Assembly: GCA_002495885.1 (NCBI GenBank) | Contig: DAHG01000050.1 | Coordinates: forward strand, 1 to 7,246 | Direction: 5' to 3' | DNA: 7,246 bases | DNA from: Methanocellaceae archaeon UBA148 | GTDB taxonomy: Archaea > Halobacteriota > UBA148 | Part shown: piece by piece, positions 1-5,892 of the stretch | How positions within the stretch are numbered: position 1 is the stretch's first letter | Layout of the letters: every line of letters begins with the position of its first letter | Translations under genes and position numbers: made by a program | Notes under the pieces: generated by a model | Database searches by the model: none | The model's input: only the letters and a program-made list of their open reading frames with translations | Told to the model about the DNA's origin: nothing

Positions 1-298
1 TACAACTAATACAACTATATATTATATAATATAGGGTGGTTTTTGGGTAGGTGATCATATAGCTAAAATTCCAAAATCTAGTTGTTTTAGTTGGACAAAG
101 GCTCTTAATATTGATTTTGCGAAGTTGTATAAAAATTGGGCGTAGTTGTGGAGTTGGCTGATCATGGGAAACACGCACAAGTTTACGAATAAGCTCAATG
201 CCTGATCAGCAAATGTGTTGCGAGTGAGACTTCAGCCTATTTTTACCGGTAAATCGGTGAATCCGAGCTTGTCAGATTGGAAGGATAGGCTGTGTCTA
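1..298. other. AT-rich non-coding stretch
   Basis: I see no credible gene on either strand. The first 35 bases are very AT-rich, with a direct repeat TACAACTA at 1-8 and 10-17 followed by a TATATATTATATAATATA tract that is nearly its own reverse complement. Variants of AGTTGT/AGTTGG recur at about 79-92, 123-128 and 143-156. An 8-base inverted repeat, GCTGATCA (157-164) and TGATCAGC (203-210), flanks 38 bases. These could be remains of a mobile-element end or a promoter region, but nothing is decisive. Confidence 0.4.
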
Positions 299-719
299 TC
301 AGGGGGCTTGATGTGGGAATGCGAAGATATCCCTAGAGCCTCCGCCTTTATCTTTCTGGTCTTTTTCATGACTACTTCTTGGTTCATCTTCGCGCAGCTC
401 CTAGATGGACATTCCGGACCTTGCGACCTTTCCGCCAAAATGCCATCCAGTAGCCATATTCTTGCTATCCTTCTTGGCAGTCTTGACTTTTCCATCTGCC
501 AAATATGCAGATCTTCCAGCCGGGCTGCTTCCTTGGGGGCTTCAGCTTCAGCCACTAGCACATCTGGCTGGTATTCCAGGGCGTGGGCCTTCTCCCTGGC
601 CACTTCCTTCAGATCTCATTCTCTCAGCACTTTTGGGTTTAGCCGAGATTACGTCTGTGATGTCATTTATAGCTTTGATGGCGACGTTATGCATTGAAAG
701 TGCCTGTGTACATATGATT
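299..719 (-). pseudogene. Decayed helical Ala/Glu/Lys-rich ORF, unrecognised
   Basis: Directly downstream of the methyltransferase stop, protein-like minus-strand text can be followed only by changing frame. A first piece (about 719-612) includes AINDITDVISAKPKSAERM. A second (about 620-505) includes EVAREKAHALEYQPDVLVAE and EAPKEAARLE, and looks like amphipathic helix or coiled coil. A third (about 500-414) includes ADGKVKTAKKDSKNMATGWH and ends at a TAG at 411-413; the same frame then runs, rich in charged residues and glycine, to a TGA at 299-301. No single frame is open throughout and no start codon or ribosome binding site is evident. I do not recognise a family. It may be the ruined C-terminal half of a longer coiled-coil protein. 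The overlapping plus-strand frames are poorer in coding character. Confidence 0.3.
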
Positions 720-1550
720 TTAGCTTTGCTTGCGTCCGCTAATGAAATGCCATTTCCTGTTTTCTCTGCAGCCAAGCCTGTAGCGAAGCGGCATGCAATT
801 CCACTTCTCAGTCCAGATGGCGCTTACCTCCTCAATAATTGACGTTTCTACCTGTATAAACCCACAAGCTTCAAAGAGGTCTATTTCCTTTTTAAAGGAA
901 CCCGGCCTGTCATAGTGCAGAGGAAGACTATCGTTAATCGCCCTATCATACTCACTAGACCAACCGTTTCGCCGTTCGACTGCCGTTATGATGAGCTTTG
1001 ATAGATTATCCTTGATCGCCCTAGCGATTCGGTCTGTCTTCTGATCTGCATAAGGCGTGTCAAAGGCATAAGCTCTTCCTCCTGGCTTCAAGATCCTTTT
1101 CCATTCACTAATTGCTCGTTCTGGATGAGGTAACGTCCACAATACCCAGCGGCATACAACCACATCGAAACCGTCTTCCTCCAGAGTCAAATATTCCGCA
1201 TCCCCAATCTTGAGGTCAATTTTTAAACCCCGGTCCTTAGCTTTTCTATTACAGACAGAAAGCATTCCATCTGACATGTCAATGCCCACCACTTCATGCC
1301 CTAGGCTGGCGAGGATGAGCGATAGAAAACCCGTGCCCGTGCCGACATCCAGTATTCTCATTCTTTTGTTTCCAATTTCCCTTAACAGGAACGCCCTCCA
1401 GGCTTCCTCCTCTCTTGAAGCAATCTCTTTTCTCAAGACGCCATTACAATCGTAATAGCTGCACGCTTTATTCCAACTGATAGCGATCTTCCTCTTAACA
1501 TCTTCTTCAGAGGCCGAAAGAACGCGACTATTTGTGATGTTTCTTTGCAT
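720..1550 (-). CDS. Class I SAM-dependent methyltransferase (276 aa)
   Basis: Predicted cytoplasmic methyltransferase of the UbiE/COQ5-like class I fold, using S-adenosylmethionine; the acceptor is unknown. In the 276-residue product, motif I (ILDVGTGTGFLS) is at residues 66-77, the acidic residue that binds the SAM ribose is D91 (VVGID), GDAEY is at 116-120, and the post-motif III strand turn ERILK-like segment KRILKPGG is at 151-158. A block CRWVLWTLPHPERA follows the fourth strand and is shared with the methyltransferase at 4372-5124, as is the tail motif MPLRxRL. I chose ATG 1550 because GAGAGG lies four bases upstream. TTG 1622 and ATG 1613 extend the frame but lack a ribosome binding site, and the homologue shows no such extension. 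It lies 114 bases after a binding-protein gene on the same strand and may be its last co-transcribed partner. The acceptor could be a metallophore, a corrinoid precursor, a quinone-like lipid or a metalloid; the sequence does not decide. Confidence 0.88.
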   Translation of the reverse strand: MQRNITNSRVLSASEEDVKRKIAISWNKACSYYDCNGVLRKEIASREEEAWRAFLLREIGNKRMRILDVGTGTGFLSLILASLGHEVVGIDMSDGMLSVCNRKAKDRGLKIDLKIGDAEYLTLEEDGFDVVVCRWVLWTLPHPERAISEWKRILKPGGRAYAFDTPYADQKTDRIARAIKDNLSKLIITAVERRNGWSSEYDRAINDSLPLHYDRPGSFKKEIDLFEACGFIQVETSIIEEVSAIWTEKWNCMPLRYRLGCRENRKWHFISGRKQS

Positions 1551-1554
1551 GGGT

Positions 1555-1560
1555 CCTCTC
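1555..1560 (-). promoter_or_regulatory. Ribosome binding site deciding the methyltransferase start
   Basis: GAGAGG reads on the minus strand four bases before ATG 1550. It matches the archaeal anti-Shine-Dalgarno core, although the spacing is short. Neither upstream in-frame start (1613 or 1622) has such a site, so it supports the 276-residue start. Confidence 0.55.
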
Positions 1561-1581
1561 AATTCAGTCACCCCATCAATG

Positions 1582-1587
1582 AAAAAA
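1582..1587 (-). terminator. T6 run, possible terminator of the binding-protein gene
   Basis: The minus strand has an uninterrupted TTTTTT inside ATTATTTTTTC, about 80 bases after the stop of the substrate-binding protein gene and about 32 bases before the methyltransferase start. Archaeal RNA polymerase often terminates in U-rich runs without a hairpin. The same AT-rich patch could equally be a weak TATA element for the methyltransferase gene. Confidence 0.22.
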
Positions 1588-1664
1588 TAATCAAGAGATG
1601 CTATGGGCATCATCGCACGCAAGAGAACTGCTCACTATGATGCAACGTCGGTGCAATGCCACTC

Positions 1665-2897
1665 TTAATTTGGTGGGAAGTATACGAATGCACCTTGCTC
1701 ATTTAGATCATAGTCGATGTGCTGGAATTTATCCAGATACTCCTGGTGAGCTGTTTGTGGGTTTAGGTCCTCAAACAGGTCAGGATAAAGCCACTTGGCA
1801 AAATACAGCACACCTAGAGGAGAGTCAGGACCCTGGAAGAAAGAGGCATGGACTACATAGATCCTGTTTCCCTTGCCAGCATTAGTGTTCTTGATCCCGA
1901 TTATGTTCTCAATCTCTTCGTATCTGTTCACCAACACTTTTTCATCGTCCGTTTCGTAGCCTCCTTCGGTTGCAGTTCCAAGGATGACATCTGGATTTTC
2001 CTTTAGGACCCACTCCACATCCAACTCTGGATACATATTTTCCCAACCGCTAATCACATCTGCGGCAATATTCACGCCGCCTGCAAGCTCAACCGCCTTT
2101 GAATAACCAGTGTTCCTGTTCGCAGTTATATTTCCAGGCATGCTTATGAAGACTTTAGGCCTCTTGTCTGCCGGAATGTTTGCTACGCGCTCAGTTACAG
2201 TCTCCAACAGGTTGTCCTGCCATTTTAGATAGTCCGTGGCGTTCTCGACCTCATCTAGCATATAGGCCAAGATCATCAGAGATGGTGTAGTATCGCTTGG
2301 CGTGCCGAGGCGAACTACATCTATTCCTTTGCCTTCGATCTTGGACTCGAGGTCTGGGCATCCCCATGATCCTGCAGTGTGAGCGATTACCGCATCAGGC
2401 CCCAACTCCAGGATTTTCTCTACATCGCAGTCGTTTCTACTTCCTATCGATGGAGTATCCATGAACTCGGAGAGGTATCTGGGATACTCCTGAATCAGAG
2501 AATCGACGCCCACTACTTTATCCTGCGCTCCAAGGACACGAATGACCTCCGCGGGAGAGTCGTAGATGATTATGATCTTGTTGAGAGGATGTCTGACCTG
2601 GGCGACCTCTCCGTTCATATTTATATATCTGAGATGGTCTTCAGTTCCATTGATTATCTGACTTACCATCTTTGCGTCGTGAGCATCGATATTTCCGTCT
2701 CCATCAGCATCGGCTAAATCAGTTGGCTCTTTAGATCCGCCGATGATATCCTCGATATAAGCGATATCTCGTTCGTCGATTATGTAATCCATGTTAGCAT
2801 TGCCGAAGATATTTAAGGTGAAATCCGCGGCAAATGAACTCATAGCAGTTAAGGGCACACAAAGCGCCAACGCCACCAATACATAAATTATCCTCAT
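1665..2897 (-). CDS. Secreted dockerin-containing ABC substrate-binding protein (410 aa)
   Basis: Predicted exported binding protein of the iron-siderophore/cobalamin type (FecB/BtuF-like, Peripla_BP_2 fold). Residues 1-23 form a Sec signal peptide, hydrophobic then ending SSFAA. Residues 29-84 hold two calcium-binding loops of dockerin type I. Loop 1 (33-44) has N33, N35, D37, D41, D44. Loop 2 (63-74) has D63, D65, D67, N69, D71, D74 in LADADGDGNID. Residues about 100-400 form the binding domain: KIIIIYDSPAEVIRVLGAQD, then DVEKILELGPDAVIAH, then VEWVLKENPDVILG, ending in FAKWLYPDLFEDLNP and FVYFPP. There is no lipobox, C-terminal membrane helix or other visible anchor, so the N-terminal dockerin may be the attachment module. 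It is homologous to the protein at 3023-4327, from which it is separated by 125 bases. Its start is supported by GAGGTGA six bases upstream. The ligand (ferric siderophore, corrinoid or haem) is unknown, and no permease or ATPase is nearby. Confidence 0.93.
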   Translation of the reverse strand: MRIIYVLVALALCVPLTAMSSFAADFTLNIFGNANMDYIIDERDIAYIEDIIGGSKEPTDLADADGDGNIDAHDAKMVSQIINGTEDHLRYINMNGEVAQVRHPLNKIIIIYDSPAEVIRVLGAQDKVVGVDSLIQEYPRYLSEFMDTPSIGSRNDCDVEKILELGPDAVIAHTAGSWGCPDLESKIEGKGIDVVRLGTPSDTTPSLMILAYMLDEVENATDYLKWQDNLLETVTERVANIPADKRPKVFISMPGNITANRNTGYSKAVELAGGVNIAADVISGWENMYPELDVEWVLKENPDVILGTATEGGYETDDEKVLVNRYEEIENIIGIKNTNAGKGNRIYVVHASFFQGPDSPLGVLYFAKWLYPDLFEDLNPQTAHQEYLDKFQHIDYDLNEQGAFVYFPPN

Positions 2898-2903
2898 ATT
2901 CGT

Positions 2904-2910
2904 TCACCTC
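2904..2910 (-). promoter_or_regulatory. Strong ribosome binding site GAGGTGA
   Basis: GAGGTGA lies six bases before ATG 2897 on the minus strand. It is complementary to the archaeal 16S rRNA tail and fixes the start immediately before the signal peptide MRIIYVLVAL. It abuts one arm of the long inverted repeat, so a hairpin in the mRNA would end right beside it. Confidence 0.75.
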
Positions 2911-3006
2911 AAGGGTTCTGTTGCATCCTTTGGTGGCAAGATCTTGGGAAAGGTAGATTGATGCTGAAATTGCCAGGTCGCCACCATATGATCCAACAGA
3001 ACCTTT
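2911..3006. repeat. 96-base inverted-repeat element between the two binding-protein genes
   Basis: The arms are 2911-2937 and 2980-3006, each 27 bases, with 23 of 27 positions complementary and a 42-base spacer. The outer parts share GGTTCTGTTG and the inner parts share TGGTGGC. On the minus-strand transcript it would form a long stem-loop between the stop at 3023 and the ribosome binding site at 2904-2910. The outer sequence GGTTCTGTTGCA also resembles terminal repeats I recall for IS6-family insertion sequences, so this may be a miniature non-autonomous element. I find no 8-base target duplication: the flanks ACCTCAAG and TTTGCTGT differ. It could therefore be an old insertion or a genuine intercistronic RNA structure. 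The spacer contains no recognisable open reading frame. Confidence 0.8.
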
Positions 3007-3022
3007 GCTGTAGTTATTTTCC

Positions 3023-4327
3023 TTACTTTTCAAGTGGTGGATACACGAAAACACCATATTTTTCTAGATCCAAATCTACACCCTGTAATTCAAGGAATTT
3101 TTGATGAATTGCCAGCGGATCGATGTCATTAGAGAGATCCGGTTGTATCCATTTTGCGAAGTAGGCTTCTGTTATGATGCCGCTTGCTCCTCCATATAAG
3201 AGCCATGGAAGGCAAATGAAGTATACCCTTTTATTCTTCACCGCATCTATCTCGGAAAATTCAGAACGGTTCATGAAGTCTTCATACAATGCCGCCAGTT
3301 TTGATGGGTCATTGGAGTTAAATTCAAATCCTGTATATGCATTTGATGCTGTAAATATAATAACATCCGGATTTTGTTTAAGTATCCATTCAGCGCTTAC
3401 CTTATTCGCTGTGGGTAACCCTATTAGACCTTCACATATATTCTTTCCACCAGCACCGTCTACCAGCGGATCGTAACGAGACCCTCCTCTCGCAGGGAAG
3501 TCATTTATCCCTGGCTCATACGAAGATAAAAACACAGATGGCCTTTTATCATCTGGCAGTCCCTTTGTCTGCTTCTCGATTGTATCCTTCAAACCATTGC
3601 GCCAATTTATATATTCTTCAGCTTCCTCTCGTTTATCAAAGATGTACCCGGTCATTCTCGTATTTCGTGTGAAATTTTCATAGGTAATATCCATGCAGAC
3701 TGCTGGAAGTTGGGGTAGGGACTTAGCAAGTTTTTCTTTCATCCCATACATTGGACTCCAATCTATGAAGAATATATCTGGAGCTATGTTAGCGATCACT
3801 TCGAGATCTGGTTCTTCAGTCGAACCGACATTCTTCTTAGTGGTCAGTTCTGGATAATACCTCTCACTGTATCTGATACCATCTGGTCTGACATATCGGT
3901 CATTAATGCCTGTGACCTTGTCCTTCATATTAAGAGCTCGCCAAGTCTCATAAAGAGCTGCATAGCCTTCAATAAGCACAACGCGGTTTATTGGTTTTTG
4001 GAAGGTTATCACATCACCCGCATCATCGATTATCGTAAGCTCCTTCTCCTCACCACGTATGATTTGCTCTATCCAAGTTATGTCATCCGCATCAATCTTG
4101 CCATCATAGTTAGCATCGGCCAGGTTAGTAGCAGGCTTTGTTCCAAGTATCACTTCCTGCACATAGACCATATCCTGTTCATCAATCGTTTCATCCATAT
4201 TGGCGTTACCGAAGATTCCGAGAGAAAAATTCTCTTCATCTGTATCTCCGGACGCAGCGCCCCATGTACTGATGGATGCAACCAGGGCGATCAGTACGCA
4301 AAATGACTTTTTCCAAGATCTATTCAC
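3023..4327 (-). CDS. Secreted dockerin-containing ABC substrate-binding protein (434 aa)
   Basis: Paralogue of the 1665-2897 product, with the same order: signal peptide (residues 1-25, MNRSWKKSFCVLIALVAS then TWGAASG), two dockerin loops, then an iron-siderophore/cobalamin-type binding domain. Loop 1 is residues 41-52 (N41, N43, D45, D49, D52). Loop 2 is residues 71-82 (D71, N73, D75, K77, D79, D82). The binding domain starts near residue 113 (INRVVLIEGYAALYETWRAL) and includes AEWILKQNPDVIIF and the ending FAKWIQPDLSNDIDP / FVYPP. I chose GTG 4327 because it places the signal peptide at the N-terminus, with GTGAT four bases before it. An alternative ATG at 4375 overlaps the upstream methyltransferase stop as ATGA, which suggests translational coupling but adds 16 residues before the signal. 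The intergenic distance is 44 bases from the chosen start, so the two genes are probably one operon. There is no lipobox or membrane anchor. Confidence 0.9.
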   Translation of the reverse strand: MNRSWKKSFCVLIALVASISTWGAASGDTDEENFSLGIFGNANMDETIDEQDMVYVQEVILGTKPATNLADANYDGKIDADDITWIEQIIRGEEKELTIIDDAGDVITFQKPINRVVLIEGYAALYETWRALNMKDKVTGINDRYVRPDGIRYSERYYPELTTKKNVGSTEEPDLEVIANIAPDIFFIDWSPMYGMKEKLAKSLPQLPAVCMDITYENFTRNTRMTGYIFDKREEAEEYINWRNGLKDTIEKQTKGLPDDKRPSVFLSSYEPGINDFPARGGSRYDPLVDGAGGKNICEGLIGLPTANKVSAEWILKQNPDVIIFTASNAYTGFEFNSNDPSKLAALYEDFMNRSEFSEIDAVKNKRVYFICLPWLLYGGASGIITEAYFAKWIQPDLSNDIDPLAIHQKFLELQGVDLDLEKYGVFVYPPLEK

Positions 4328-4371
4328 GATATCACAGCCGTTTCGTTTTTTACAGTACAAATATGATTTTA

Positions 4372-5124
4372 TCATTTGAGACCACATATCGCATAATACT
4401 CTTTCCTAAAAGCTAATCTTTTCCTTAATGGCATAGTTTTTTTCTCTATCTTGATAATATTTTCTAAATTCACTACTTGGATATTTTTAAAATCCTCTAA
4501 ATCGAGATAATTTTTTGCTTTTTTGAGAGGCATGCCTCCTAAGTTAGGCAAAATCGAGTTGATTTCTTTTGAATACCCCCTTTGAGGCTTTTTTCTGTCG
4601 ATTAAAAAAATGAGAATATCTGATATCGAGAGAAGGATCTTACCCTTTAATGAGAGATCATAATACACTCCATCAATTATTATTATTTTTCCATTGTTTT
4701 TTAAAATCCGTTTCCAGCATTTTACGGCTTTTTCTGGCTGGAGAAGCGTCCAGAATAGATGTCTTGTTACAATGACATCGAACTCATTAGAATCAAAAGG
4801 AGGATCTTCTGCATCTCCTTTAACGAATTTTACATTTAATCCCTTTTTTTTGGTCTTATTATTTGCTACTTGAAGCATTTTTTCTGCTAAATCAATTCCT
4901 GTGACATGGTGACCAAGTTGTGCTAACAATATGCTCATTTCACCTGTGCCGCAACCAATGTCAAGAACATCCATTCCCTTTTTAGGAATTAAATCGCTGA
5001 ATAATCCAATCCAGGCATCCATCTCTTCATGTGTTTTTATGCTATGTCCGTAAAACTTATCATATGATGAAGACATCAAGTTCCATTTTTGGATTATTCC
5101 TGATTTAGCCAAGGCACAACGCAT
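4372..5124 (-). CDS. Class I SAM-dependent methyltransferase (250 aa)
   Basis: First gene of the minus-strand block and homologue of the 720-1550 product. Motif I VLDIGCGTG is at residues 53-61, the acidic SAM-ribose residue is D78 (VTGID), and GDAEDPPF is at 103-110. The shared block TRHLFWTLLQPEKA is near 120-133, KRILKNNGK at 138-146, and the tail MPLRKRLAFR at 231-240. The substrate is not evident; the region after residue 150 (LLSISDILIFLI) is unusually hydrophobic for a soluble enzyme. It has no ribosome binding site, but a BRE/TATA pair sits about 26 bases upstream of the ATG, as expected for a leaderless mRNA. Its stop overlaps a possible start of the next gene (ATGA). It is visibly more AT-rich than the rest of the block: one 60-base line inside it (4801-4860) is 30% GC against 53% for 2161-2220 in the downstream binding-protein gene. 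That hints at a separate origin. Confidence 0.92.
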   Translation of the reverse strand: MRCALAKSGIIQKWNLMSSSYDKFYGHSIKTHEEMDAWIGLFSDLIPKKGMDVLDIGCGTGEMSILLAQLGHHVTGIDLAEKMLQVANNKTKKKGLNVKFVKGDAEDPPFDSNEFDVIVTRHLFWTLLQPEKAVKCWKRILKNNGKIIIIDGVYYDLSLKGKILLSISDILIFLIDRKKPQRGYSKEINSILPNLGGMPLKKAKNYLDLEDFKNIQVVNLENIIKIEKKTMPLRKRLAFRKEYYAICGLK

Positions 5125-5146
5125 TGTGGATATTCATATTACTTAG

Positions 5147-5160
5147 TATTAATATCTTTT
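5147..5160 (-). promoter_or_regulatory. BRE/TATA promoter for a leaderless methyltransferase mRNA
   Basis: On the minus strand AAAAGA (5160-5155), a fit to an archaeal TFB-recognition element, is followed by TATTAATA (5154-5147). The centre of the TATA-like element is about 26 bases before ATG 5124, so transcription should begin at or next to the start codon. This agrees with the absence of a Shine-Dalgarno site there. Confidence 0.5.
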
Positions 5161-5165
5161 GGATT

Positions 5166-5180
5166 AATAATTCAATTATT
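5166..5180. promoter_or_regulatory. 15-base palindrome upstream of the promoter, candidate operator
   Basis: AATAATTCAATTATT is a perfect inverted repeat of two 7-base arms around a single base. It lies five bases upstream of the BRE of the methyltransferase promoter. This is where an archaeal activator would bind, or a repressor overlapping TFB. In AT-rich DNA such a palindrome can occur by chance. Confidence 0.4.
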
Positions 5181-5229
5181 GTATTCGTAAATTGCTATTA
5201 TCATAGCTGAACCAAAACTACCATGGTTA

Positions 5230-5413
5230 TTGTGCATTAAGAATAATGCCATCGGCTGCCTGAACTGGTCCTTCGAGATTAAGCCCAAGAATCCCAGACC
5301 GTCTATGGCCTGGCTTATTCCTACTGAAGCTTGGCGATGCCGAGCAGGCCCTGAAGCATTTTCAGCAGGTCTTGACAGCTATGGAAATGACTCTCTCAAG
5401 CCAATTATTTTAA
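5230..5413 (+). pseudogene. Tetratricopeptide-repeat protein remnant with two frameshifts
   Basis: Three consecutive frames together spell one and a half TPR units. Frame 1 (5242-5295) reads NNAIGCLNWSFEIKPKNP, the typical second helix and turn of a TPR. Frame 2 (5289-5321) reads ESQTVYGLAYS. Frame 3 (5324-5413) reads LKLGDAEQALKHFQQVLTAM and continues about nine residues to a TAA. The joined sequence (helix, PKNP turn, YGLAYSYLKLGDAEQALKHF) has the usual small and aromatic positions and 34-residue spacing. The second shift fits a single missing base in a Tyr-Leu codon pair at 5322-5326. TPR proteins mediate protein contacts and are numerous in Methanothrix-like archaea. There is no start codon context or ribosome binding site, so this is the tail of a former gene. 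The intact 80-residue frame 5230-5472 departs from the TPR pattern after residue 22 and is not a gene. Confidence 0.6.
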
Positions 5414-5483
5414 TAACAGTGGTATCAATGGGACTCCCACAGATCACTTTAGCCAGTTCCTACCCTGACTAGGTAATGATGCC

Positions 5484-5803
5484 ATGAAGAAAGACCTCAC
5501 AGTGAGAGAGGACCAGCCGCCTGCTGGCAAGATAAAATGAGGTTCGCCCATCAGACCCCATCGACTCCGAAAAGCTCCTCCACGACGTTCGCTCCCTGGT
5601 CGAAAAGTCACGCCTCAGCGTGGCTCAGTTCGTAAACTCCGAGCTGATGCTGCTATACTGGCGAATAGGAAGGCGCATCCGAGAAGAGATCTTAGCTGAG
5701 GACCGTGCCGATTACGGGAAGAGAGTGGTGGAAGCGCTCAGCGATTCGCTCAAAATCAGAATATGGGAGCGGATTTGGCCGTCGCAACCTGTTCAACATG
5801 AAG
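5484..5803 (+). pseudogene. DUF1016/YhcG-type nuclease gene, N-terminal fragment, frameshifted
   Basis: The N-terminal DUF1016 helical domain is plain: EKLLHDVRSLVEKSRLSVAQ, FVNSELMLLYWRIGRRIREE, then DYGKRVVEALSDSLK and, in the next frame, SEYGSGFGRRNLFNM. Intact YhcG-type proteins are about 330-370 residues, with this domain followed by a PDDEXK nuclease domain. Here about 105 codons remain and the nuclease part is gone. Two +1 shifts occur, both in AAAA runs where AAA would keep the frame (5534-5537 and 5752-5755). Removing one A in each joins the leading MKKDLTVREDQPPAGKI (ATG 5484) to NEVRPSDP and on through the domain. The frame ends at TAA 5813, inside foreign sequence: from about 5800 the DNA is the inverted left end of an IS3-family element. 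The GTG at 5620 opens a shorter frame but would omit the first helix. The gene cannot make a working nuclease. Confidence 0.8.
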
Positions 5804-5835
5804 TCCCGGTCGTAACACCGCCTGGTCTTCTTCAT
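5797..5835 (-). pseudogene. IS3 OrfA fragment (first 12-13 codons)
   Basis: ATG 5835 is preceded by GGAGG on the minus strand and begins MKKTRRCYDRDFM. IS3 OrfA proteins commonly start with M-K-K-x-R-R-x-Y-x-R-E/D-F and continue into a helix-turn-helix. Here everything after the F is complementary to the DUF1016 remnant, so no DNA-binding domain remains. The frame would continue to about 47 residues of nonsense before a stop. Confidence 0.55.
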
Positions 5836-5892
5836 GCACCTCCCTCCATGAGTCGGCATTGATTTACTTTTTGTCCACTCTGAGGGGGTTCA
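5800..5892 (-). mobile_element. Truncated left end of an IS3-family element
   Basis: On the minus strand the terminal sequence TGAACCCCCTCAGAGTGGAC (from 5892) fits the IS3-family terminal repeat pattern TGA-C--CCCC----GTGGACA. After a 37-base stretch come GGAGGGAGG and ATG 5835, opening MKKTRRCYDRDF, the usual start of an IS3-type OrfA (a basic stretch before the helix-turn-helix). The reading then runs straight into the DUF1016 fragment on the other strand. About 93 bases of the element remain; the rest of OrfA, OrfB and the right end are absent. A deletion or recombination between the element and the nuclease gene explains the junction. Confidence 0.65.

Noticed and set aside
157..210. Inverted GCTGATCA / TGATCAGC pair as an operator
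   Set aside because: Each half is mostly the common palindrome TGATCA, the spacer is long and there is no gene whose promoter it would serve.
215..697. Plus-strand 160-residue frame
   Set aside because: It is rich in Ser, Phe and Leu, as expected of the antisense of a Lys/Glu-rich frame, and has no recognisable motif or start context.
405..842. Plus-strand 145-residue frame overlapping the methyltransferase end
   Set aside because: Its right part is antisense to the well-supported methyltransferase and its left part is antisense to the decayed helical frame; it is Pro/Leu-rich with no domain or ribosome binding site.
2898..3022. Cobalamin riboswitch between the receptor genes
   Set aside because: The receptors could import corrinoids, but I find no B12-box-like sequence (AGYCAGGAGACCTGCC) or multi-helix layout; the region is one long simple stem.
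2794..3057. Minus-strand 87-residue frame spanning the inverted repeat
   Set aside because: It overlaps the end of one receptor gene and the start of the next in another frame and is translated through both repeat arms; it has no ribosome binding site.
5230..5472. Plus-strand 80-residue frame as an intact gene
   Set aside because: Only its first 22 residues fit the TPR pattern; the rest is out of frame with the continuing TPR sequence.
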